A stretch of 64,000 nucleotides of DNA from Lunularia cruciata (GCA_948567375.1 OX419760.1:21824001-21888000); one strand, 5' to 3'; numbered from the stretch's first letter, positions 10,882 through 22,450 are shown. Notes: generated by a model not told the origin, from the letters alone. Translations and numbers: made by a program.

Positions 10882-12984
10882 CTACTTGGCTCCTTTTTGA
10901 GTCTTTGACCTTTCCAGAGCTTTCGATCTGTCCATTGCAATGGAGACACTTCGGAAGAAGCAAGTGAAATCCCTGTCCTGAGCGCTCTGCGTTTGGCAAA
11001 TCGGTGTGTCTGGGAACAATTCAGGATCCCGTTCTGGTACCATCCAGTGACCGTTCTCATCCCGAATCAGGCCTTTGTTCTCCTCCTGCCACCACTGGGG
11101 AGGGATGAAGAACTCTGGTTTGAGATAATCTGCGCTCTTGTTTACCAAGGCAACGTCTCTGATGCATCTTTTGAAGGGCTGAGTAAGGCTATGGTAACCA
11201 TCGACCAGGTGGAGGTATCCTTCAAGATTATGGGTCCATGAGGGGTTCTTCGTCTCTCTCAGGTAAGGAGACTTGAAGTTGTCGACCAGAAGCTCCACTC
11301 CTACATGTTGGTACGAAGGTATAATCCTCGCTATCCCGTGAAGAAGCTCCATCGGCTTTGCTAGAAGGTCCACCCCTGGAACCTCCGGCACTAGGTCGTG
11401 CTCATTCACAACGCGAAGCACTGGAATCCCAAGCTTCTTCATTCTCTTGGCGAACGCAGTGTTACCAACCCTTGGGCCTCCAAAGGAGTACACGGTGACA
11501 GGAATTCGACCATGAGGAAACTTTGATCGGTGGGGGCGTTCAGGGTATTCATCTCTTGTAGGGTGGCTGACGGTGGAGGTTACCTGTACAGGAGTGGTTA
11601 AAGCGCCATCATCCTCGTCTGTCCGCAGCCGATTAATGTATTCCCTAACTCGATCTTTCGCCAGGCTTGAAAGATCCTTTATATCATCATCCACATCGAG
11701 TAAGTCCTTGACGTACTCGACCACCGTGTCTCGTAGGCCTTTGGACTCTTTGTATTTAGTGCTCTCATTGTTCGCCTTCCACAAGTCCGCCTCCTTCGCT
11801 TGGTACGTTTTAGAGTTCGATGTCTGCGAGTCCCATTCCCCATACCAATGGGTGGGAATCCCCGGGCTGTTGTGAGTCATATTCATTCCCGATTCAGCAA
11901 TATCATAAGCACATAGGGTAGCCAAAGCGCTTCCCAAGCTGTGGCCTGTGATTGTGATGCTGAGCTGCTCATGTTGGTACTTATTCACGAGGTCCCTTAC
12001 TGCCTTAAGTACTTGCTGTCTTGCGCTCGTTTTATTGTACCGGGAGCGTTCGTTGGAGGATTTATACACGCTCAGAAACCCGCTCTCCACCATGACGTGT
12101 TCTGTTTCACTCTCATGCCGGGGATCAAATCCTGTTGGGATCATGTAGTCCTGGAGGTCGGAGATCCACTCGAAGGTTGTCATGGTGCCCCTCCATGCAA
12201 TCACGATGTCCCTGCGCCCGAGCCTCGCAATCTCTTCTGGCGATGTGCACACAGCTACATAGCCCATCCAGTTTGAGTCTTTACTCCATGCATCATCATC
12301 AGCAGATCTGATGAAGACATTCGGTAAAGGGAGCTCAGTTGTAGAGTAGAGAAATTCTGTAATCTCATAGCCTCGATTTTCCAGCCCAACTCTCTCCAGG
12401 AGTTGGGCCTTGCTAAATTTGGAGCTACCGCAGTACTTGGATTCGCGGTCCTTGTCGAAAGCGTCATAAGTGGCCTGAGCAAATTCACCGTATCTCACTA
12501 TTTCATGCCGCAAAACAAGATCCAGAGGTTCCAGCAGCCCGTCCCAGTCGTTAACACCCTGAATTTCTTGCCATCTTTCGCCAACAGGGAAATCGACATA
12601 AGGATGTTGTTTGGCCCTATTAGGTTCGTATCGGGGCGTGTGAATTTGGTAGACTTCGCTGAGCCTTTTAGCTAGCTCACGCAACAGGGGACTTTGCAGC
12701 TGAGAAAGCTCCTCTATCCGCTTGGAGACGACCTTTTCCGATTCCGCTGACAATGGTGGCGCTGCTCCACTACCATACGAAGACGAGTACTTTTCGACTT
12801 GCAGTGGTGCTAAGTTTTGAGAAAAACTCTGTCGTCCATGGCTGGAACCTGAGAGCGAACCGCCAGATATCGCCCAATCTGTAGTTACGTTCCCAACACG
12901 AGGCGGTGAAGGAGCTGTGCGCGGAACTGCTTCCTTCCTATCACCTGTGTAAGGAGCTGCTTCCTTCTTATCAATGTCCTTCAT
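10882..12984 (-). CDS. Plant class 3 lipase, phospholipase A1-like
   Basis: One open frame of 700 codons runs without introns from ATG at 12984 to TAG at 10882-10884. Known role of the family: PLA1-I enzymes hydrolyse the sn-1 ester of phospho- or galactolipids, often in plastids. Seen here: the nucleophile elbow GHSLGSALATLCAYDIAES (Ser ~349), VYSFGGPRVGN (~498-508), NEHDLVPEVPG (Asp ~530), and THNLEGYLHLVDGYH with candidate His ~585. The tail PPQWWQEENKG...HWMVPERD is typical of the PLA1-Igamma type. The segment between the nucleophile strand and FGGPRVG (~367-495) is long and charged, apparently an insertion compared with what I know of the family. The first ~80 residues are low in conserved features; a transit peptide is not obvious. 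It is the only intact host gene in the window. Confidence 0.92.
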   Translation of the reverse strand: MKDIDKKEAAPYTGDRKEAVPRTAPSPPRVGNVTTDWAISGGSLSGSSHGRQSFSQNLAPLQVEKYSSSYGSGAAPPLSAESEKVVSKRIEELSQLQSPLLRELAKRLSEVYQIHTPRYEPNRAKQHPYVDFPVGERWQEIQGVNDWDGLLEPLDLVLRHEIVRYGEFAQATYDAFDKDRESKYCGSSKFSKAQLLERVGLENRGYEITEFLYSTTELPLPNVFIRSADDDAWSKDSNWMGYVAVCTSPEEIARLGRRDIVIAWRGTMTTFEWISDLQDYMIPTGFDPRHESETEHVMVESGFLSVYKSSNERSRYNKTSARQQVLKAVRDLVNKYQHEQLSITITGHSLGSALATLCAYDIAESGMNMTHNSPGIPTHWYGEWDSQTSNSKTYQAKEADLWKANNESTKYKESKGLRDTVVEYVKDLLDVDDDIKDLSSLAKDRVREYINRLRTDEDDGALTTPVQVTSTVSHPTRDEYPERPHRSKFPHGRIPVTVYSFGGPRVGNTAFAKRMKKLGIPVLRVVNEHDLVPEVPGVDLLAKPMELLHGIARIIPSYQHVGVELLVDNFKSPYLRETKNPSWTHNLEGYLHLVDGYHSLTQPFKRCIRDVALVNKSADYLKPEFFIPPQWWQEENKGLIRDENGHWMVPERDPELFPDTPICQTQSAQDRDFTCFFRSVSIAMDRSKALERSKTQKGAK

Positions 12985-13228
12985 TGCCAGAAATTTTTAT
13001 TTCAGATGCTCCTGCTGTCCTGCTTGACCTCGTGTGATTCCTGAGCGTTGAAAACAATCTCTAACGGACCTGAAAATAATGCCGCAAATTCTCCGTGTGT
13101 ACGCAACTAAGACCTGATGATAACCAAGTGCGAGAATGAAGATCGATCAGTCGATTGAGTGCAGGAGAGGAAGCCTGGGGAGGAAGAAAAACTACAAGAT
13201 AAGATCCATGAATCTGGAATCCCCACAC

Positions 13229-13236
13229 AATATATA
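13229..13236 (-). promoter_or_regulatory. Candidate TATA box of the lipase gene
   Basis: On the minus strand CTATATATTG lies about 245 bp upstream of the lipase ATG, in a reasonable place for a core promoter followed by a 5' untranslated leader. It is an inference from position and motif only. Confidence 0.4.
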
Positions 13237-13991
13237 GCATACCGTAATCGATTTCTTGGGATTGACCAACGAAGCTGATATGTCAAGTCACTTCAAGCTG
13301 ACCCACTACCCTCTCGCTGACTCTATGGGCTTTAGTACAACAAACAAGCAACGGGTCAACAGCTCGAGAAAGTCGGTTTAGCTGGGGCAGCTTTTACTGA
13401 ATCAACTCCACGAGGTTCAAGATCTAGGAGACATAGGTACAGCTCGTCATTATCTTTCGGCACGAGGAACTGTACTGTACCCGTAGGGGTTCTGTCGAAT
13501 TAGTACTGCAGTTCAAATGTCAACAAACGAACCCTAGATGAATAAAAGCTCAACGCAACAACTACAAAAATTAGAGAATTTAGATGACATGGATATGCAT
13601 TCTGGTTCAGGTTCGGTACATCCTGAGGCCTTTAACATTCTAAGTCGGTAGCTTGAGGGTACTGACACTTTTACATTTATATTGGAGACATGATCGTTTG
13701 TAATATAATTTGAACAAAAGGGAAACGTTTTCTTTAGCGGAGTACATACAGATGGTTTCTCTCAACAACATTTCTTTGGAGTTTCGTAGACGCTATGTTC
13801 CACATTGAACATAGTACGACAAGTCAAAGTCGATCCTTTCTCGACTGCCCTTCCGTAATTGTAAGATTCAAACCGGTCACCGATTTCACGAAACCGATCA
13901 AACTGTAGAGCTGAACACGTACAAAAGGAAAATAAACTTTTAACTATGGGTAGAACTTGTCGTTACTCAAAACGACTAGTTATTGGACAAC
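13237..13991. other. Upstream region of the lipase gene
   Basis: No coding frame is convincing. Upstream regulatory sequence of the lipase is likely here, but no motif stands out. Confidence 0.4.
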
Positions 13992-14080
13992 TATTCCGGC
14001 TTAGCCTCATTTTAGCTCCTATGTCTTTTCCTTGCAGCTTCCAACCCCTTGTTATCCTAAGCGGTCGCCTTTTCTCATTA
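13992..14080 (+). repeat. ~97-bp dispersed repeat, copy with probable target duplication
   Basis: The copy starts TATTCCGGCTTAGCC (family TATTGGGGCTTAGCC), contains CCTATGTCTTTTCC, and ends with TTATCCTAAGCGGTCGCC and a T run. GGACAAC flanks it on both sides (13985-13991 and 14081-14087), within the slightly longer imperfect match ATTGGACAAC / ATTAGGACAAC. This supports insertion as a unit. Confidence 0.7.
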
Positions 14081-14138
14081 GGACAACACTTTGTTTGCAC
14101 TTGTACGCGATCGCCTTTTCTCATTAGGACAGCACTTG
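14065..14138 (+). repeat. 46-bp-period tandem duplication of the repeat tail
   Basis: TCGCCTTTTCTCATTAGGAC occurs at 14065 and again at 14111, followed both times by a CACTT-type continuation. The end of the dispersed repeat plus its flank has been duplicated locally. Confidence 0.75.
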
Positions 14139-14924
14139 TAGCCAGAAGATACAAACAGCGGTTGACGTTGGCACTACGACACACTTTGAACGGAAACAAG
14201 GAAAGATGACTCCTGATGCTAGCAGACATAAGAAGATGGACGAATTCACTAATGAATCCGCCGCCACCTCATGTGTAGAGACACATGCTTCCGCCACACT
14301 GTTATTTTATTTACAACTGTACTTGGTTCATCAACTCTGAGGGCTCGAAAGTGCTGCTAAGGTTCAGGAACGGGCCAAATAGTAAACATCGAAGGAAAAA
14401 CAACCGTGAGGTCGATCTTCGAAGAAGAGAGGTAAGTACAAGTTTCTATACAATTTTGAGAAGTGCATCAAGCTAGAATGATTCTGTTTCAGCAACAGAT
14501 GCAAATGCACCGAGTCTGCGCATAGCCTTCCTGACGAATGCACACCCATTAAGCTTTTCAACACCGTGGTTCAGAACATCTGAGTTCAAAGGTCGCGGAC
14601 GTCATACTTATTTGATCTGTATTGAGTTGTCGTCAATGTCAGCATCGATATCTCATGCGATATTTTCGAAAGGAGATATGGTAGGTGAAGGATATCCAAC
14701 AGAATTGCACGGTTCAGGGCACACAGGACACAACAGATCCCAAAGAATATATAGGTAGAGTACCCGAAAAGAAAGGAGTACAAGACACGTACAAGTGCGA
14801 ACGAGAAAAGGAACACAGGATCCAACCGTCCCAAGCGGGAACAAAACGGAAAAGTCATATAATGTAATCATGGGAGTATTTCAGTTCTAAATTTACAGAT
14901 TTCTAGATCTATAAAGTTCTGTTA
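14139..14924. other. Spacer, nothing recognised
   Basis: Several short frames overlap here on both strands without family resemblance. No RNA gene or element was recognised. Confidence 0.4.
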
Positions 14925-15202
14925 TGCAAGTTGGTTTAGCTTTAGCTCTCTTAATGAATGTCATTAGCGGGATCAAAAATTATTTTATGAATACCAGGGC
15001 GAGACCCTACCCGTGAAAATTGTACGGAGATTTGAAATCATGACCTGTAGAGTTAAGGGGGAGTGTGAGTTTTCTGTAACTATCTATAAATATTAATTTC
15101 ACATTTTTGCACAATTTTGAATTTAAACTAGTGGCCTGATTTGAATTTAGTTCACACTAATGACATTCATTATGAAGAGAACTAAAGCTAATCCAACTTG
15201 CA
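14925..15202. mobile_element. MITE-like element with ~45-bp terminal inverted repeats
   Basis: TGCAAGTTGGTTTAGC...TCATTAG at 14925-14967 is the inverted match of CTAATGACATTC...CCAACTTGCA at 15157-15202, with a small indel and few mismatches. The ~190-bp interior has no coding frame. Size and structure fit a miniature DNA transposon. A clear target duplication is not visible, so the superfamily is open; the nearby PIF/Harbinger remnant is a possible relative but not demonstrated. Confidence 0.65.
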
Positions 15203-15711
15203 AACTTAACATCACCACCACACTTGCTCTCATTCACAACATGTATCATTTCTCGTGTTCCCTTGCGAACTCCCCTTGCTCTTTTCTCTTCTTCTCGACA
15301 GACCATAGACCGTGTATTCCCTTGTGAGCTCCCCCGTCTTAGTGTTCCTTGCGAGTTCTCCTTGCTCTTTGCTCCTCTTCTCAATCTACCCTTGATCGAC
15401 CTTGTGAGTGCAATGTGAATGAAAATTTGGCAATAGAATCCAAGCTCCCTCTTACCCTTGCTCTTTCTCCTCTTCTCAATTCTGCAATGTGTGAGTGAAA
15501 GTGCAATTTTAGACAGTGGAATCCCAGCTCCCTTACTCCTTACTCTCAGCTCTAGAATACCTTGCAATTTGTGACTTGTATACGTTTAATCAAAAAGCAT
15601 TATAGTTGTATCCAAGCCATCGGGGGTAACTCGCACAAGCACTTGCATTATGCTCCAGTAGATTGCAAAATGCAAAATTAATCCAGTTGACGTTGCAGGT
15701 GGAAATGGAGA
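15203..15711. other. Pyrimidine-rich stretch with repeated CTTGCTCTTT-type units
   Basis: The plus strand is rich in C and T, with recurring CCTTGCGAACTCC, CCTTGCGAGTTCTCC and CTTGCTCTTT patterns between 15260 and 15480. This produces long artificial frames on the minus strand. No gene is supported. Confidence 0.5.
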
Positions 15712-16309
15712 ATGACCATCTTGAGGAGAGGCTTGAATGGAATGAAGGGAGATCAAATGATGAAGAAGATTATATTGCAGTACTCATCAAAAGGTGGAAT
15801 TATACCTTGGAATCCCATTATATGCAAGATAGAGTGTAGTGTACACAAAGCAATGAGTTTTGTATTGAATATTTTTGAGGATTGGATGCTTAAGCGTTTA
15901 GACAACGTACTAGAATGGATTTATTATCATTCCAAGCTTTATTAAATGTTGTACAAAACCATAGAGTATTTAGAAATGCATCTAGAAGAACACAAACTCA
16001 TGTGTGGATGCAAGTTGCCCTTGCTCTTGATAGGTTCGGACATCATGGCAATGGGGCAAGTGTGGCAAGTGGATTAAATTTATGGGGAATTAGTGCCGGT
16101 TCTACTAAGTTCTTTACAAAATGAGTAATGAATGTAATTATTTCTCTAGTGGGCAAGGAGGTAAAATGCAGGATATGGAAAAGAGTTCAATAATTTCTAT
16201 AATTTTTGCACAAAATGGATCCCTTGGGTGCATGGGTTTAGTGGATGGGACTTTATTCATATTGTTGCAACAACCCAAAGTGGATAGGGAGATACCCTTT
16301 TATAGTAAG

Positions 16310-17053
16310 TGTAATACTCCGAGGACACGAGAAGAGAGAGAAAACACAGATTGCTCACTCAAACATTAGATGCCCCAAAGGAGCATCTTCTCTTTATTAT
16401 ATAGACAAAGAGGATCTCCTCCAAGGAAGCTCCACCATAGGATTAGGGACACAAATAGGTGACATGTCAGCAAGCTCCACACTTGGATGACTTACTTGGA
16501 TGGGTGACATGTCTGGTCTAGGTCCTATCTGGTTGGTCAAACAAGCTTTGACCGGGGGAATCTTTTAGGGAATCTTCTTGTAGGAATCTCAGAATCACGT
16601 GAGTAAGGTACCGTTGGAAAGCTCTTGACGAGACAAAGCAAGGGGGAGGGAAGGCCGCCTATCCTTTGTTGAGAAGGGGGGGGCGTCCGCACATTTTTTA
16701 GGCCTAATTCATCCGTTTAGGCCTCCGAAATTGCCTTCAAAGATTTCAGGCATATTTCGGTTCCTACTCTATTAGTAGAAGTCCCCTTTTGGTGATACCT
16801 TTTTCTGATCTGTTTAGTCCATCATGTGTAACATTTTTCCAGATGTTACCAAACCAATTCTCACCTTTAAATCATATATCTAGCTATTGGTTCTAAGGTT
16901 CTCAAGTCTATTTTGGTTTCTGCCCTATTAGTAGAAGTACTCTTTTGGTGATACTTATATCTTATCTGTTTTGACCATCATGTATAACATCATTCTAGAT
17001 GTTACCAAACCGAATTTCACACCTAGATCATATGGCTAGCTCTTGGTATTACA
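16310..17053 (-). repeat. S1: solo LTR of the chromovirus family (744 bp)
   Basis: On the minus strand it runs from TGTAATACC to GTATTACA with no internal region attached, so it is a solo LTR. Five flanking bases read GTAAG on the left and GGAAG on the right, a target duplication with one mismatch. It interrupts the transposase pseudogene. It belongs to the long, two-module subfamily. Confidence 0.9.
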
Positions 17054-17124
17054 GGAAGGGATTTTACTCTATCAATGGTCAAGTATTATTTGATGATAAG
17101 AGATGAATTATTCATTTTGCAGAG

Positions 17125-17242
17125 GTAAGAATTAGTTTTTTTTGTTCAATGTTGTTGATAACCATAAAATGATAATATTTATGTATGTAAGGTGTAAATA
17201 AGTAACCATACAAATTGTAACTTTGTGAATTGGCAATGCAAG
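17125..17242 (+). other. Predicted intron in the Harbinger transposase
   Basis: GCAGAG|GTAAGA opens and TGCAAG|TATGTC closes a 118-bp AT-rich stretch. Splicing it out joins HFAE to YVGSCYD in one frame, which agrees with the transposase pattern. Inferred from sequence only. Confidence 0.55.
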
Positions 17243-17639
17243 TATGTCGGGTTCTTGCTATGACATAGCATGTATTAAAAGATCACTTATATGGATTGAT
17301 TTGAATACAAGGGGAGAGTGTAGCTTGTTTGAAAACAATCATTTTATATTAGGGGATTCAAGTTATATTCATATTGCACATTTGGTTCCTTCCTTCAAAG
17401 AAGCTTGTAGACACCCAATAAGGCTAATTATAATAAGTATCTTGCACACACTAGAGTAACAAATGAGCATTGTATTGGAATTTTGAAAGCTAGATGGTAT
17501 TCGCTCAAAGAAATAAAAGTACAACTAAATGATCCAAGAAAAAATGTAGATATATTAAAATGGGTAACAATGTGTATTATTCTTCATAAATTTTTAATTA
17601 ATAGGTTGATAATTGGATAAAGGAGAACTTTGATGATTT

Positions 17640-19975
17640 GGATTAAGGTATAGGAACCAAAGAGCAAGGTGTGGACCAAGTAGCCTTTGAGTACCATGGA
17701 GAGGGCCGAGAAGAAATAAGAAATTATGTAATGCAAAATTTTTTGGCTCATATGAGGTCCCACACAATGTATTATTTATATGATTTCCATATCCATGGGA
17801 TATTTGCATGGCTTTTGAGTATGTTTTGATTCAAACAAACTCTTCTATTTGTGTTTATATACTTTGAGTGGATTTCTACATACTCTTCTATTTATGTGCT
17901 TTGAGTGAGTTTGATTCACTTGGAATACTCTATCTGTTGAATGAAATATTGCAGTTGTGCTTGGTTAAATAGTGAAATAATTGTATTAAATTGGCATGGT
18001 GACCTAGTGTCATTGCATGGTATGCAAGAGTTTGCATGGTATCCTTGGGTTTTGTGTGGTTGCATGGGATGCATGGGCATTTTCAAAGGTAAACCTATGT
18101 GGTCATGCATTTGCAAAGGTGGTGCTCAAGTATTTGGGAAGAGAAGGTGAGTATTTTGGGTTGTGTGGTCACTTGGGTGAGCATTTGAAGGTTGTGCTTG
18201 AGTATCTCAGGAGCAGAATGTGAGTATTTTGGGTGGTGCAATAGTGAAGGTTGTGCATGAGTATTGTGAGAGGAGAAGGTGAGTATTTTGGGCAGACTTT
18301 TATGTATGCGAGTGCATTTATGAAGGTAAACCGGTGTGGTTGTGTGGGGTGTGCTTGTGCGTGTGCATTTGCAAAGGTAAGCAAGAAGTGAGGAAAGTTG
18401 GGAATCTATGAATTCTAGAGCAACACAAATCAGATGTCTAGAGGAAGAGCATAAATGAATGGTAGGATTGGAAATAGATAGATGTTGTGTAATTGGTGGT
18501 TGAAGGGTCACAAAGAGTTTAGTGCACTCATGTACAATGATAGAAAAGAGGAATAGCTAGGTGAGATGAAGGACATTAAGCAATTTTTAGTAGCTATAAG
18601 GAGAGAGTGCAAGAAATTGGGAGAGTAGAGTGTTTCACACAAAAAAGCCTTGGGACATAAAACATCCACCACGGGTGCAAATTGGGAAAGAGAGGAGAGT
18701 AGAATTAAGAGAGTGTAGGTGCAAGAACTAGAGAGAGTGCGGGAGCTAGAGAGAGTATAGGTGCAATAGGAAAGAGAGGAGAGTTTAGTCAAGAGTGCAG
18801 GTGCAAGAATTGAGAAGAGAGGAGAGGACAAAGTTTTAGGACACATTTGCAATGGGACACATTAAACTCAAGACACATTTGTAGAGGGAGAGAGACCTAG
18901 GTGAATCAAGAAAGAGAGAAGAATCTGGAAGAATAGAGGACATAAGAGAAATTTAGGACTAAGCATTCTCCTATGGGACACATTAAACTTGAGCCACTTT
19001 TGTAGCAGGAGAGGGGCTTGTGTAAATCAAGAAAGAGAGGAGAATCAAGGAGAAGCAAGGGCAGCAAAGAATTTTGGGATAGAGCATTCACAAGAGAGAG
19101 TGCAAGTGCAAATTGTGAAAGTGAAGAAGAGAGTGTGAGAGTGTAGTTTCAAGAGAGTGAGAGAGTGTATAGGGAAAAATAGAGAGAAGACTACTAATTT
19201 CAAGATTCCAAAGAGCAATTTTGAGTTTCACATAGACCAAAAGCAAGAGAGATAGTGCAAGATATATTGAAAAAAGATTGCCAATTTTGAGGAGCAATTT
19301 TGAGTTCACATAGAGCAAAAGCAAGAGCAAGATGGACTGAAATTGAAATAGAAGAGCAAGATAAGCGAGATGGCAATTGAAGAGTACCAAAGAGATGTTG
19401 AAATGGAACATATGGAGGAGACCTCCAAAAGACCCGGGTTGATTAGTTTTCATATGATTGTTGATAACACACCATACATGAAGTGGTGTTGGTTGAATAA
19501 AAATCAAATCCAAGAAGCCATAGAATCCATTCAAGAAATAAATTTGGTGCATTGGGATTGAAAATCACCTCTGCTAAGTTGATAATATATTTCTGTTTGT
19601 TACAAATATATAGTCAAATTCCAAGTCTAATTGAGATTGTCAAAATTATAAGAAGGCCATGTAGTTGCAAACCCTAACCATGGCGGCCATGCAAACCAAT
19701 GCAAGTTGTGAAAAGAAGGGCCAACCATGCAAACCCCATCAACACGGTTGTGCAAACCATTGGCATTGGTTTACATGGCTCATGCAGATGTGATTTGCAT
19801 GGTGTGGTCTGGCTTGCATGGCCTGCATGCTTGGTTTGTGCGGCTTAAGTTGGTTTGCATGGTTGTTGTTCTTGGTTTGCACAAAAGTCAAGCTTTTCAC
19901 ATCTTCATGGTTTTTTGTGTGAGTTTTAATTTTTTGTGTTGTTATTTGATAACATGTTTGTAGGTAGCACTATGC
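17640..19975. other. Purine-rich non-coding region with short repeats
   Basis: The plus strand is rich in A and G, with many GAGAGAG runs (18600-19340). This creates long but meaningless frames on the minus strand. A plus frame at 19370-19561 (EEYQRDVEMEHMEETSKRPG) has varied composition but no recognised family. Nothing else can be supported. Confidence 0.4.
18117..18300 (+). repeat. Three imperfect ~60-70-bp direct repeats
   Basis: Units beginning AGGTGGTGCTCAAGTATTTG, AGGTTGTGCTTGAGTATC and AGGTTGTGCATGAGTATT start at 18117, 18189 and 18248. Each ends in GTGAGTATTTTGGG. Confidence 0.75.
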
Positions 19976-21665
19976 ATGGAGTTTGCATGCACTTGGGAGA
20001 AGAACAGTCTTAGAGAGATAGTCCATGGTAGAGATTTTTTTCTCACTATATCTCTTATTTGTAGAGCATTTTGTTTGCCACTATGTAATACTGCAAGGAG
20101 GAAAATAATGCGGCAGAGCATGGTGGAAGATTGGTTTCCAATGAGAGATAGGATAGCTAGGAGATATCTAGGTAGACAATATGCATATCTAGCTCTCAGA
20201 CCAATTTTCTAGCTCTTGTGTTCACTACTTATTTTGACACAACGACCTGGAGTTGTGCATGGGAACATCATTCTCATAGTGAAGAGTAAGATTGCACAAT
20301 CTACTCTAGTGGACTATGATTGGGTTGAGCTTATGTTATTAACTATTGAGGCGGAGCTTGTTGTAGTCCAAAGGTAGCTTGGGCACCTAAATGGTAGATG
20401 CTTTTGTGTGACCCATGTATGTGATAAGTTCTTACCCATTTATTCATGGAGAGTGGAATTCTTGGAGAGGATGAAATTGTATATAGCATTGGAGGTGCAG
20501 AGGAGGAGGTTTATATTCATGAGAGGGCAGACAAGAGAGACCTTCAACATGATGAGCAGCCTTGTGATTGAGATTTTAGCTTAAGTTAAGTGCACCTCCA
20601 ATTATAGGTTAGCTAACCCTATGCACATGTTTGTCAATTTTTGAGATTTAGTTACATTGATTTGTTATTGCAAGCTCTTAGATAACCCTTCCTTGTATTC
20701 ATGGTATTGTTTATTGGATTGATATGGTGTGATAAATGGTGTATAGGTGCATCTCATGATATTAGACAGTCCAATCTCCATGAGCACCTTAATGATCAAA
20801 CTCCTCATGATCCTCCTCATGCATCTCAAAGTGTTGATGTACCAAAACCTAGTATCCATGAGCATGATGACCATCTAGATATAATCTAGAGAGAGAGTTG
20901 AGCTACCTCCATTGCCATCACTATTGAGTACACATAGAGAGTAGCACATGTGCACTACAAATGAGAGTGGGTTGGACTCTCATGAGAGGAGACTGGGAAA
21001 GAGAGGAGCATATTAGGCTAAAGGAGTACCTTTTGAGTGAGAGAGAGACTAGGCTAGTTGAGCATGAGAGAATACTTGCATGGAGGGAGGAGTAGTTCCA
21101 ACTTGAGGAGCACATTTTGTTTGAGAGAAAGAGTAGACTAGCAGAGAGGGATATGCATCTATGTATTGAGGAGAGTACTACAAGTGAGCGATTAATAAAG
21201 TTAGTTAGAGTTATTAGGGAGAGAGAATATGATGTCAGAGCTTGAGTGAAGAGACTCATTGAGTTGGATAGACTCATGAGAGATAGCAAGGAGAGAGCGG
21301 AGGGTTCAAGAGATATGGTATATGAGAGAGTTTTCCATTATTATGGAACTATTGGAGAAGACAAAGAGGGAAGTACATGAAGTGAGTGCTTAGCTAGCTA
21401 CTCTTAAGGTAGCATATGAGGATGCTTGCTAGGAGGCTAGAGAGTGATTAGAGGCAAATATGTTACATTAACCTTGGATGTTTTCTTCAAAGGAGGTAGG
21501 GACTCAAACAGATCATGGTGTTGACCCTATGGTGTGGTAGGGGCTTAGAGAGATGCTAGTTTAATTGATATGGGGACTCAAACTCAGAGTAAGGCTTTGT
21601 TTATACATATGGGGACTTAGACCCATAGTCCACTTAGAGATCCTACCATAAAGAGATCCCCCTTA

Positions 21666-21702
21666 CACCACCACCACCACCACCACCACACACACCACCA
21701 CA
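21666..21702 (+). repeat. (CAC)n microsatellite
   Basis: CACCACCACCACCACCACC followed by a CACA interruption and more CAC units, just upstream of the solo LTR S2. Confidence 0.9.
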
Positions 21703-21715
21703 TATTGTAGGTTCT

Positions 21716-22300
21716 TGTAATACCAATAGTTAGACATATTAACTAGAGGTGTTATGTACAATTATCTAGAAGGATGGTATGTACAATGGGTTAGGTAGAA
21801 CACATAGAGTTGTCACCAAAAGAGTACTTTTACTAATAGAGCAAAAACCAAAAATAGCCTGAAAACTTTAGAGCCAATTTTGGATGCCTAAACGGATGAA
21901 TTAGGGCTTAAGAATGAAAAGAGTTTCCCCTTTGGAGAAAAGGCTTGCTTTCTCCTCCCTATGATTTGTCTCATCTAGAGCTTTCCAATGGTACTTCATC
22001 CATGTGATTCTGAGCTTCTTATAGGAAGATTCTTTAAAGATTCCTTCTGATCAACCTATTTGACCAACTAGATAAGACAAGGACTGACATGTCACCCACC
22101 CAAGCAACTAATCTAAGGATAGAGCTCACAAATAGTCACCAATCCATGTATCTGATCCAAGGGTGGAGCTTCCTTTGAGGGGATCCTCCTTGCTATATAA
22201 TAGAGAGAAAGTGTTCCTTTGGGACATCAAAGTATTGAGTGTGAAGTTTGTGTTTCCTCTCATATCTCTTGGAGAGTTCTCTTGTCCTTGGAGTATTATA
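21716..22300 (+). repeat. S2: solo LTR, short subfamily (585 bp)
   Basis: It starts TGTAATACCAATAG and ends GAGTATTATA. A perfect 5-bp target duplication GTTCT lies at 21711-21715 and 22301-22305, with no internal region. Like the LTRs of element A it has only one U3 module, so it belongs to the short subfamily. Confidence 0.92.
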
Positions 22301-22450
22301 GTTCTTCATCCAGAGTGCATCATACTAGAGAGACTACCACTCCGTCATATGGGATAGCATCTTCTTTGCAAGCTACTGAATCCAATCAAACTTGGTTGAT
22401 TCTTATAGGTGGCTTAAGAGAGGAGCCGTATTTGCATTTGGGAGAGGATA

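Larger units (their letters stand above)
15712..17625 (+). pseudogene. PIF/Harbinger (HARBI1-like) DDE transposase, split by a solo LTR
   Basis: Pieces in order match this transposase family. FRNASRRTQTHVWMQVALALDRF and LNLWGISAGSTKFFTK lie at 15957-16124. GCMGLVDGTLFILLQQP with the first catalytic Asp lies near 16230. After the inserted LTR come KGFYSINGQVLFDDKR, then YVGSCYDIACIKRSLIW and HFILGDSSYIHIAHLVPSFK with the second Asp. NEHCIGILKARWYSLKEI (third acidic residue) and ILHKFLINR follow at 17460-17600. Frameshifts and stops separate some pieces, and the LTR S1 interrupts it between the first and second Asp. A likely intron lies at 17125-17242. Known function of the family: cut-and-paste transposition, usually with a MYB-like partner. 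Confidence 0.85.

Noticed and set aside
15157-15567. 136-codon minus-strand frame
   Set aside because: It arises from the complement of pyrimidine-rich direct repeats and overlaps the right arm of the inverted repeat.
18095-19552. Long minus-strand frames (138, 114, 154 codons)
   Set aside because: They are the complement of purine-rich GAGAGAG sequence and consist of biased Ser/Leu/His/Thr runs with no family pattern.
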